Assembly: GCA_964637655.1 (NCBI GenBank)
Contig: CAZWUZ010000259.1
Span: 1 to 5,412 of the forward strand
Length of the DNA: 5,412 bases
Direction of reading: 5' to 3'
Source: CAZWUZ01 sp964637655 [NCBI: uncultured bacterium]
Lineage (GTDB): Bacteria > DAOPZR01
The translations under genes and the position numbers were made by a program. Shown one piece after another: positions 1 through 5,412 of this stretch. The notes beneath the pieces were generated by a model, which searched no databases, had not been told where the DNA came from, and worked only from the letters and a program-made list of their open reading frames with translations. Within the stretch, counting starts at the first letter, position 1, and each line of letters opens with the position of its first letter.

Positions 1-2
1 CC

Positions 3-1790
3 ATCCCGCTGGCTTGCAACGGGCTGGTGCGCCACTCCTTTTGGCGGCAGGGGGGCAACGTTGCCGAGGTGCGCATCAATCTACGGCCGAAGGAGGAGCG
101 CGAGTGGCAGTCGCACGCCATCGGCATGCGGCTGCGCCCTGCCATCGAGGAAATCGGCCGGCGGCACAAGGCCATCGTCAAGATTGTCGAGATGCCGCCG
201 GGGCCGCCGGTCCTCTCGTCCATCGTCGCGGAAGTGTACGGGCCGCCGGGCGGCGAGTATGCGCAGCTGCAGCGCGTGGCGGGGACGGTGCGCAGTGCGT
301 TGCAGGCGACGCCCCTGGTCAGCGATGTCGATGCCACGCTGGAAGATGACCTGCAGCGCATCGATATTGTCATCGACAAGGAGAAGGCGGCGCTGGCCGG
401 GGTCGAATTTGCCGAGGCGGTGCAGACCGCGCGCCTGGCGCTGGCCGGCATGGACCTTGGGGGACTGCGCGACGGGGCGGACCGCGAGGCGGCGTTCATC
501 CGGCTGCGCCTGCCGTACGCGCAGCGCGGCGACCTGCAGGCGCTGCAGGAAATCCGCGTGCGTTCGCGCAGCGGGCGCCTCGTGGCGCTCGGGGAAATCG
601 CCTCGTGGCAGGAACGCGTCGAGGAGCAGACCGTCTACCACAAGGACCTGCGCCCGGTGGTCTATGTCTATGCCGAGCAGGTCGGCATTTCGCCCGTCGA
701 TGCCATGTTTGCCGCGCGGAAAAACCTCGTGGTGCCGGACGGCTACGAGGTGGTCTGGGACGGGGAAGGGGAGTGGAAGATCACGGTCGAGGTGTTCCGC
801 GACCTCGGCCTCGCTTTTGCCGCCGCCATGCTCCTGATTTACTTCCTGCTCGTCGCGCAGACCGGGTCGCTCCTCGTGCCGTGCGTGCAGATGATTGCCA
901 TTCCGCTCACCATGATCGGCATCTTTCCGGGGTTCTGGCTGCTCAACCTCTTTGCCGACCCGGTGCATGGGGCGCCCAACCCGATCTTCTTTACCGCGAC
1001 CGGGATGATCGGCATGATCGCGCTGGCGGGGATTGTCGTGCGCAACTCGATTATCCTCATCGATTTCATCGAGGTTCTTCGCCGGCAGGGGCTGCGCCTC
1101 GCGGACGCGGTTATCGAGGCGGGTGCTGTGCGCACGCGCCCCATCCTGCTCACCGCGGCTGCCGCCCTCTTCGGGGCGTGGGTCATCATTCTCGATCCGA
1201 TCTTCTCGGGGCTGGCGTGGAGTTTTATTTTCGGGATATTCGCCTCGACCCTGTTCACGCTGCTGGTCATCCCGCTCGTCTACTACCTGATCATGCGCGG
1301 CACGGAGAAGACGCCGGCTCCGGCAGCGGCCGGACCGGCACCGCGCCCGCTGACTGCGCAGGAACGCGACGCGCAGGCAGTTGCGGCAGCGAAGACAAAG
1401 GCAACAGCCGCGACAGCGGATGTGGCAACAGCAGCCGAGGCGGCGAGTACGGAGACAGCAGCAGTGATGGGTGCAGCATCAGTGGCTGCGCAGGTGGCGT
1501 CAGCAATTGGCGTGGCGACGGGAACTCCGGCCGCCGCGTCTGCGGTGGCATCGCCGTCTGCGGCCGGCAGTGCCGGGCGGACGCCTGCTGTGGTCGAACC
1601 TGCGCCGGTGCCGCCCCCCGCAGCGGCTGCGCCGACACCGGTGGCGTTGACGCCGGCACCCGTGGCGACCGTTGAACGCCTCGTCCCTGAATCGGGCACG
1701 CCCGACGGAGCGGGACGCAGCATCCGCCTGAAAGTCGACCCGAATCTGCTGCGCAAACTGGGCGGCAAACCGCCGGGAGATGGCGCATGA
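3..1790 (+). CDS. RND-family efflux permease, C-terminal part (5' truncated by window edge)
   Basis: Inner-membrane proton-driven pump subunit of the RND superfamily (AcrB/CzcA-like), which normally works with a periplasmic adaptor and an outer-membrane channel. The frame is open from base 3 and no start is visible; the GTG at 27 is an internal valine. About 595 residues are seen of a family that usually runs about 1,030-1,100. The first ~250 residues are the second periplasmic porter region, with the motif EMPPGPPVLSSIVAEVYGP near 195-251. Five hydrophobic segments follow, fitting TM8-TM12: about 801-860, 870-940, 990-1067, 1134-1193 and 1212-1290. The TM10 signature GIVVRNSIILIDFIE is near 1029-1073. 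After TM12 a 164-residue Ala/Pro/Thr-rich tail runs to the stop, which is unusual for the family. The aspartates of TM4 lie outside the window. The family is clear; the substrate (metal, drug or other) cannot be told. The stop overlaps the next start. Confidence 0.93.
   Translation: MPLACNGLVRHSFWRQGGNVAEVRINLRPKEEREWQSHAIGMRLRPAIEEIGRRHKAIVKIVEMPPGPPVLSSIVAEVYGPPGGEYAQLQRVAGTVRSALQATPLVSDVDATLEDDLQRIDIVIDKEKAALAGVEFAEAVQTARLALAGMDLGGLRDGADREAAFIRLRLPYAQRGDLQALQEIRVRSRSGRLVALGEIASWQERVEEQTVYHKDLRPVVYVYAEQVGISPVDAMFAARKNLVVPDGYEVVWDGEGEWKITVEVFRDLGLAFAAAMLLIYFLLVAQTGSLLVPCVQMIAIPLTMIGIFPGFWLLNLFADPVHGAPNPIFFTATGMIGMIALAGIVVRNSIILIDFIEVLRRQGLRLADAVIEAGAVRTRPILLTAAAALFGAWVIILDPIFSGLAWSFIFGIFASTLFTLLVIPLVYYLIMRGTEKTPAPAAAGPAPRPLTAQERDAQAVAAAKTKATAATADVATAAEAASTETAAVMGAASVAAQVASAIGVATGTPAAASAVASPSAAGSAGRTPAVVEPAPVPPPAAAAPTPVALTPAPVATVERLVPESGTPDGAGRSIRLKVDPNLLRKLGGKPPGDGA
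1296..1787 (+). other. Low-complexity Ala/Pro/Thr-rich C-terminal tail of the RND permease
   Basis: This coding segment follows the last transmembrane helix (…VIPLVYYLIM) and should lie in the cytoplasm. By my count 48 of 164 residues are alanine. Three parts can be seen. The first, about 1350-1520, is Ala/Thr/Glu/Lys-rich and probably helical. The second, about 1520-1680, is rich in Pro, Ala, Val and Ser and probably disordered. The third is a short charged end (SIRLKVDPNLLRKLGGKPP, about 1719-1778) that looks like a conserved binding peptide or short helix. The helical part uses many GCA and ACA codons, whereas the pump body prefers GCG/GCC and ACC/ACG. That suggests a separate origin or growth by slippage. 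No function is assigned. Confidence 0.7.
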
Positions 1791-2452
1791 ACGGTCCATT
1801 GCCGCTACCGCCGGCGGAGTACATGGTACTGGTCAGCGGCGGCGGGCCTGACCTGGAAAACAATTTCCTTGCCGTCGGCCGGCAGCTGGTGCAGATGCTC
1901 GATAAGCAGGAGATGCTCGGGCCGGGGGTGCGGCTGCTCGATGTCGGCTGTGGCTGCGGGCGGCTGGCGCGGCAGTTGGCGGAGCGTACTGACCTGGTCT
2001 ATTGCGGGTTCGACCGTCATGCCGGGATGATTGCGTGGTGTGCGGAACACCTGACGCCGGCCGCGCCGCACCTGCACTTCCATCATGTGGCGGTGCGCAG
2101 CGCGTATGACGCGTGGGATCGCGAACAGGGGACGCAACCGGTCGAGACCGTGCGTTTTGACTTCCCCGAAGCGCCGTTCAGCGCCGCCCTGCTCTCGTCG
2201 GTCTTCACCCACATGCCGCTCGACGAGACTGGGCATTATTTGCGCGAACTGCATCGCGTCCTGCTCCCGGCGGGCAGGGTGCTCCTGTCGGTGATGTTCA
2301 CGGAGGGCGAACCGCAGGTCCTGCAGCAGCTCAATTTCCTGTATCGCCCCGATGACTTTGCCGCGCTCGCAGCGCAGTGCGGCTTTGCCGCCACGCCGCT
2401 CAACCCGCGGGCCTACGGCCTCGCCCACAACTGGTTCCTGTTGCAGAAATAG
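1787..2452 (+). CDS. Class I SAM-dependent methyltransferase
   Basis: A 221-residue cytosolic enzyme predicted to transfer a methyl group from S-adenosylmethionine to an unknown acceptor. Motif I is LLDVGCGCGRL (residues 50-60), the glycine-rich SAM loop. The acidic residue ending strand beta2, which usually holds the ribose hydroxyls, fits D76 in YCGFDRHAGM. The stretch SSVFTHMP (137-144) followed by HYLRELHRVLLPAGRVLLSV (150-169) is the typical motif IV-VI region of the Methyltransf_11/25 type. The length is normal for a single-domain enzyme of this class. The start ATG overlaps the stop of the RND gene (ATGA, 1787-1790). A GGGAG at 1775-1779 lies 7 bases ahead, so translation is probably coupled to the pump gene. 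The acceptor cannot be read from the sequence; a small molecule, lipid or sugar is as likely as a protein. Confidence 0.9.
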   Translation: MNGPLPLPPAEYMVLVSGGGPDLENNFLAVGRQLVQMLDKQEMLGPGVRLLDVGCGCGRLARQLAERTDLVYCGFDRHAGMIAWCAEHLTPAAPHLHFHHVAVRSAYDAWDREQGTQPVETVRFDFPEAPFSAALLSSVFTHMPLDETGHYLRELHRVLLPAGRVLLSVMFTEGEPQVLQQLNFLYRPDDFAALAAQCGFAATPLNPRAYGLAHNWFLLQK

Positions 2453-2500
2453 GGGGCCATACTAGCACATTGACACATTCACGCAGGCGGAACTGCCGAC

Positions 2501-2519
2501 TGATATATGCGTTACGCAT
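2501..2519 (+). promoter_or_regulatory. Possible extended -10 element with an overlapping inverted repeat, upstream of the pirin gene
   Basis: The 124-bp gap between the methyltransferase and pirin genes (2453-2576) is lower in GC than the coding sequence around it. It holds TGATATATG at 2501-2509, which resembles an extended -10 (TGnTATAAT, four of six core bases). Overlapping it is the inverted repeat ATGCG-TTA-CGCAT at 2507-2519, a possible small operator. No good -35 lies at the right distance. The gap suggests pirin has its own promoter rather than being read only from the RND operon, but this is a by-eye call. Confidence 0.25.
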
Positions 2520-2576
2520 CGACGTGAGGGCAGATGCACTACAGCACACGCGGATACCCGAACAACGGGGGAAGGC

Positions 2577-3416
2577 ATGACAGCACGACGGGTTGAGCGG
2601 ACATTGAGCGGCAATCGAGTGGAAGAAGGGGCCGGGGTCTGGCTGCGCCGCAGCTTCGCGTGGCAGGAGCGCGAGCGGCTCGACCCGTTCCTGCTGTTCG
2701 ATGATTTCGGCTCGAGCGACCCCAAAGAGTACCTCCCGGGTTTCCCGTGGCATCCGCACCGCGGTATTGAGACGGTCACGCTGATGGATAGCGGGCGGGT
2801 GGAACATGGCGACAGCATCGGCAATGCCGGGGTCATCGGGCCGGGTGACGTGCAGTGGATGACCGCGGGGAGCGGCATCGTCCACCAGGAGATGCCGCAA
2901 GAGGATCCGGTGCGGCTACGCGGGTTTCAGTTATGGGTCAACCTGCCGCGCAGCCACAAAATGACCGGACCGCGCTACCGCGGGCTGACCGCGGCAGAGT
3001 TACCGCAGGTGAACTTGCCGGGCGGGGTGCAGGTGACGGTCATCAGCGGCGAATGCCACGGCACGCGCGGCGCGGTCACCGACATCGTCGTCCCGACCTT
3101 CTACCTCGATGTGCGCCTGCCGGCCGGGACGACGTTCACGCAACCGGTTGATGCGCAGTGGCATGCTTTTGCCTACCCGGTGACCGGCACGGTGCGCTGT
3201 GGTGACACGGAACTGGCTGAAGGGAATCTCGGCATCCTGACGGATGGTGACAGTATCACCGTGAAGGCGCCTGCGGGCGAAGCGCGCGTGCTGCTGGCGG
3301 CCGGCCAGCCGCTGCGCGAGCTCATCGCCTGGCGCGGCCCCATCGTCATGAACACGGAAGAAGAGTTGAACACGGCATTTCGCGAGTACCAGGCGGGGAC
3401 TTTCATCAGAAAATAG
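2577..3416 (+). CDS. Pirin family protein (bicupin, metal-binding)
   Basis: A complete 279-residue pirin, close to the usual 230-290. Pirins are two-domain cupins that bind one iron or other divalent metal in the N-terminal barrel; some bacterial members have quercetin 2,3-dioxygenase activity and others are regulators. The N-terminal cupin is about residues 1-125 and the C-terminal cupin about 150-270. The four metal ligands known from human pirin and YhhW are all present: H59 and H61 in WHPHRGIETVT, and H103 and E105 in GSGIVHQEM. Other family hallmarks are DPFLLFDDF (36-44), GDVQWMTAGSGI (90-101) and LRGFQLWVNLP. The ATG has a purine-rich GGGGGAAGG (2567-2575) just before it. Intact ligands argue for a working metal site; the natural substrate or partner is unknown. 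The cytosol is likely, as there is no signal peptide. Confidence 0.95.
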   Translation: MTARRVERTLSGNRVEEGAGVWLRRSFAWQERERLDPFLLFDDFGSSDPKEYLPGFPWHPHRGIETVTLMDSGRVEHGDSIGNAGVIGPGDVQWMTAGSGIVHQEMPQEDPVRLRGFQLWVNLPRSHKMTGPRYRGLTAAELPQVNLPGGVQVTVISGECHGTRGAVTDIVVPTFYLDVRLPAGTTFTQPVDAQWHAFAYPVTGTVRCGDTELAEGNLGILTDGDSITVKAPAGEARVLLAAGQPLRELIAWRGPIVMNTEEELNTAFREYQAGTFIRK

Positions 3417-3462
3417 ACGGCAGAGTGCAACGTGCCGCTGTCAGCCGGCGTATATCGTTACT

Positions 3463-3468
3463 AAAGGA
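3463..3468 (+). promoter_or_regulatory. Ribosome binding site that favours the start at 3474
   Basis: AAAGGA at 3463-3468 is the only Shine-Dalgarno-like stretch here. Two in-frame ATGs follow, at 3468 and 3474. The first overlaps the AAAGGA itself and is too close to use it; the second lies 5 bases beyond it. The start at 3474 (MAELQ…) is therefore preferred over MPMAELQ…. Confidence 0.55.
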
Positions 3469-3473
3469 TGCCA

Positions 3474-4058
3474 ATGGCGGAATTGCAGGTAGCGGCGCAA
3501 CTGGCGGGGACGCGGGCGGAAGGCCCGGGCTGGCGGTACGCGGTCTGGGTACAGGGCTGTCCTCTGCGCTGCGACGGCTGCTGCAATGCCGCGATGCAGG
3601 AGTTTTCAGGCGGCACCGCGCATGACACGGCGGCGTTGGCCGCGACCATTGCTGCCACGCCCGGGATTGAGGGACTGACCCTGGTCGGCGGTGAACCGTT
3701 CGCGCAGGCGGCGGCCGGCGCCGACCTGGCGGAGCGCGTGCGCGCAGCGGGGCTGACGGTTGTCGTCTTTTCGGGCTACACGCTGGCGGAACTGCGCGGG
3801 CAGGTGAACGATGCAGAACGCCTGCTGGCGGCTACCGACCTGCTCATCGACGGCCCGTATCTCGCCGCGCAGGCCTCGCATCACCGCTGCTGGATCGGCT
3901 CGGACAATCAGCAGGTACATTTCCTCTCCGACCGCTACCACCAACTGCGTGACGCCTGGCCATCGGGCTCGTCGCTGCTGCTGCGCGTGCAGGTTGACGG
4001 CTGCACGGCCAGCGGCGATCCCGCGCTGGTCGGGGCATGGAAGCAGCGTCATGGCTGA
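3474..4058 (+). CDS. NrdG-like radical SAM / 4Fe-4S single-cluster protein
   Basis: A 194-residue protein of the NrdG-like activase family, which uses a 4Fe-4S cluster and SAM to make a 5'-deoxyadenosyl radical. The cluster motif is GCPLRCDGCC, a CX3CX2C with C29, C33 and C36. C37 follows directly where E. coli NrdG has tyrosine. GGEP (72-75) fits the SAM-contacting GGE motif. LIDGPYL (124-130) and the later GSDNQQVHFLSDRY (142-155) match the DGPF and GS-NQ-RY blocks of NrdG relatives. The length is near the 150-210 usual for the family. In classical systems the partner is the anaerobic ribonucleotide reductase NrdD, but none is seen here. Instead, the next gene overlaps by 8 bp, so the likely partner is that unknown protein. 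The symbol nrdG is withheld because of this context. A 57-bp gap separates it from pirin. Confidence 0.85.
   Translation: MAELQVAAQLAGTRAEGPGWRYAVWVQGCPLRCDGCCNAAMQEFSGGTAHDTAALAATIAATPGIEGLTLVGGEPFAQAAAGADLAERVRAAGLTVVVFSGYTLAELRGQVNDAERLLAATDLLIDGPYLAAQASHHRCWIGSDNQQVHFLSDRYHQLRDAWPSGSSLLLRVQVDGCTASGDPALVGAWKQRHG
4039..4043 (+). promoter_or_regulatory. Ribosome binding site for the gene starting at 4051
   Basis: GGAAG lies inside the end of the radical SAM gene, 7 bases ahead of the ATG at 4051. It supports that start over the far longer open frame, which extends back to 3811 as an out-of-frame shadow of the radical SAM gene. The ATG lies 5' of the upstream stop, giving an 8-bp overlap typical of coupled genes. 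Confidence 0.6.
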
Positions 4059-5154
4059 AGTATCACGCGGCAGCGTGGCCGGCGAGCAGTTCTGCGCGGA
4101 ACTGCTTGCCCCGCTCACCGACGGCTGGCGCCGTCTGCACGTGCAGCCGCCCGCGCGCGCCGCCCGCGGCGCCTTCCCACCCTATGCCATTACCGCGGAC
4201 GAGGCGGCGCAGGCATTGCGCGAACTCGCGCGGTTCTATGTCGAGGTACTTGCCCGCGACGGCTCGCGCCCGCGTGCCTACGCGGCCGGCGGCGTCTGCG
4301 ATACCATGACCCTGCTCGACGAGCGCTTGTGGCAGGCAACCGACACGCTCCTGCGCGACGACCTCATCATGCTGCTGCGCGGGTCGGTCAGTTGCGGTGT
4401 CTGCCTGCTGGCGGGCGGCCATGCTGCCGAGGACGGCAAGCCGGTACCGCGCCATGACGGGTGGGACAGCGCGTTTCGCGCTGACCATGCGGGACTGCCT
4501 GCCCCCTCGGTGGCGGAGGCGGCGCTCGCGTTCCTGCTGCGGCTCAGCGGCTGCCCGCGTTTCTGCGGGCGGTGTACGGTGCGCGCGCGGCAGGCCGCGT
4601 GGCTGACCGCGGCGAATCCGCTCGTCGCCGTATGGTATCATGGCAGCACCACGGCGCTGCGGCAACTGCTGCAACCCTGCTGGACCCCGGTGCTCTTCGC
4701 CTGGGGCGGGGCACTGAGTGAACGCCTGCAGGCGTATGTCCGCAGTGAATGCAACCGGAGCCCCGGGGATGTCCGGCGGCACCTGGCGCCGGTGGCGGAG
4801 CAACTCGCGCTGTTGCGCGCGGCACTGGATGACCATGCGCTGAACCGCGCGGGCGCGGCGGAACTGGCGTACCCGCTGGCGCGGGCGGCGCTGGTGCATG
4901 CTGAACACGAACTGCCGGCACTGCCGCGCGGGAGCATGGCGCAGTTGCAGGCGGCGCAGCAGGTGATGCGGGCGCTGGCGGCGGAGGGCGAGGCGCTGGC
5001 GGCGCGCATCACGCAGGCGCAGGACCGGCGGCTGCTGGAGCGTGACGCTTTCGACCGCTACCTGCTGCGGCAGGTGCGTGAAACGGACGGGGCATATGTC
5101 CCGGAAACACTGCTTGCGGCGGCGCGCACGCTGCGCGACGCCTGCCCGGAGTGA
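4051..5154 (+). CDS. Unknown cysteine-containing protein, coupled to the radical SAM gene
   Basis: A 367-residue protein I do not recognise. No signal peptide or clear membrane helix is seen, so it is probably cytosolic. It has ten cysteines. Two clusters stand out: C115-X2-C118 (SVSCGVCLL) and C168-X3-C172-X2-C175 (SGCPRFCGRC). Together they could bind zinc or an iron-sulfur cluster. The second copies the spacing of radical SAM motifs, but there is no GGE motif or TIM-barrel pattern, so a radical SAM enzyme is not proposed. C83, C210 and C234 are further possible ligands. Residues 1-110 are mixed, with an acidic/Ala helix about 48-68. Residues 245-345 are rich in Ala, Leu, Glu, Arg and Gln and probably helical, perhaps coiled-coil. 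The start at 4051 is supported by GGAAG. The gene overlaps its upstream neighbour by 8 bp and ends 3 bp before the next start. It may be a substrate or partner of the radical SAM protein. Confidence 0.85.
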   Translation: MAEVSRGSVAGEQFCAELLAPLTDGWRRLHVQPPARAARGAFPPYAITADEAAQALRELARFYVEVLARDGSRPRAYAAGGVCDTMTLLDERLWQATDTLLRDDLIMLLRGSVSCGVCLLAGGHAAEDGKPVPRHDGWDSAFRADHAGLPAPSVAEAALAFLLRLSGCPRFCGRCTVRARQAAWLTAANPLVAVWYHGSTTALRQLLQPCWTPVLFAWGGALSERLQAYVRSECNRSPGDVRRHLAPVAEQLALLRAALDDHALNRAGAAELAYPLARAALVHAEHELPALPRGSMAQLQAAQQVMRALAAEGEALAARITQAQDRRLLERDAFDRYLLRQVRETDGAYVPETLLAAARTLRDACPE

Positions 5155-5157
5155 GCG

Positions 5158-5412
5158 ATGAGCGACTGGTACCGGATCGGCCTGGAAATCCGCGAAGAGG
5201 TGGTGACCGCAGAACGCGGCGAGGTGTACGTGCAGAAACTGTGCGTGCCCCCCGTGGGCGACGCGGACACGATGCGCGCGCGGCTGCGCGCGGCGCTGCG
5301 CGCGCGCGGGTGGACAGAGCATCCCTCGGGCTTACAGCGCACGACCGCGGATGGCAGCGTGACTGTCTGGAATGATGTGGCGAATACGCTGACCAGTTCG
5401 GCGCGCGTGGCG
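5158..5412 (+). CDS. Unknown protein, N-terminal part (3' truncated by window edge)
   Basis: Eighty-five codons are open to the window edge from the ATG at 5158. GGAG at 5148-5151 lies 6 bases ahead, and the gap from the previous stop is 3 bases. The protein begins MSDWYRIGLEIREEV, without a signal peptide. A predicted strand (EVYVQKLCV), a helix (DADTMRARLRAALRARGW) and another strand (SVTVWNDV) suggest a small alpha/beta fold. The layout, a helix ending in GW followed by strands, loosely recalls small accessory proteins of ATPase-linked cassettes such as DUF1257/Ycf35. I could not match any family by motif. The tight spacing places it in the same operon as the radical SAM and cysteine-containing genes. 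Confidence 0.75.
   Translation, partial: MSDWYRIGLEIREEVVTAERGEVYVQKLCVPPVGDADTMRARLRAALRARGWTEHPSGLQRTTADGSVTVWNDVANTLTSSARVA

Noticed and set aside
81-968. A 295-codon open frame on the minus strand
   Set aside because: It is antisense to the clear RND coding sequence and its translation shows no domain. It is a high-GC shadow.
605-1675. A 356-codon + strand frame inside the RND gene
   Set aside because: It is an out-of-frame shadow with no membrane helices or motifs, while the RND frame carries clear family signatures.
1805-2428. A 207-codon open frame on the minus strand
   Set aside because: It mirrors the methyltransferase gene, whose SAM motifs are intact on the + strand.
2470-2475. 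TTGACA as a perfect -35 box
   Set aside because: The only -10-like element (2504-2509) is 28 bases away, far from the usual 16-18, and nothing suitable lies at the right distance.
3433-3450. Possible terminator hairpin between pirin and the radical SAM gene
   Set aside because: The stem GCCGCT/AGC-C-GGC has a bulge and a 3-base loop, and no T-run follows. It is too weak to call an intrinsic terminator.
3811-4050. An 80-residue upstream extension of the 367-residue protein
   Set aside because: It overlaps the conserved end of the radical SAM gene in another frame, reads as Arg/Ser/Thr-rich shadow, and lacks the ribosome site found ahead of 4051.
4063-5322. A 419-codon open frame on the minus strand
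   Set aside because: It lies antisense across the 367-residue gene and its neighbour. Its translation is rich in Arg, Gln, His and Ala, as expected of the mirror of GC-rich codons. The + strand genes have good ribosome sites and tight operon spacing.

Overview
The window is GC-rich, densely packed and read entirely from the + strand. It looks like a chromosomal segment of a high-GC Gram-negative bacterium, probably Pseudomonadota. The clue is a large RND inner-membrane efflux permease, with GC-ending codons throughout. The species cannot be fixed from the sequence. There are no tRNA or rRNA genes, insertion sequences or CRISPR repeats, and every gap between genes is under 130 bp.

Left block (3-2452): the C-terminal part of an RND-family efflux permease, cut by the left edge. 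It carries an unusual alanine/proline-rich cytoplasmic tail of about 164 residues. It is joined by an ATGA stop/start overlap to a class I SAM-dependent methyltransferase. The substrates of both are unknown.

Middle (2453-3416): a 124-bp spacer, lower in GC than the genes around it, with a possible extended -10 element and a small inverted repeat. A complete pirin-family bicupin follows, with all four expected metal ligands.

Right block (3474-5412): three closely packed genes. The first is a small NrdG-like radical SAM/4Fe-4S protein with a CX3CX2C motif. The second, overlapping it by 8 bp, is a 367-residue protein I do not recognise; it has ten cysteines, including a CX2C and its own CX3CX2C. 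After a 3-bp gap comes the start of a third unrecognised gene, cut by the right edge. No glycyl-radical enzyme, the usual partner of an NrdG-type activase, is visible.

This right block is the best candidate for an undescribed system: a radical SAM protein translated together with two orphan proteins. Such stand-alone NrdG-like proteins can occur in multi-gene ATPase-centred conflict or maintenance cassettes, but no ATPase lies inside the window. The genes beyond the right edge would decide the matter.
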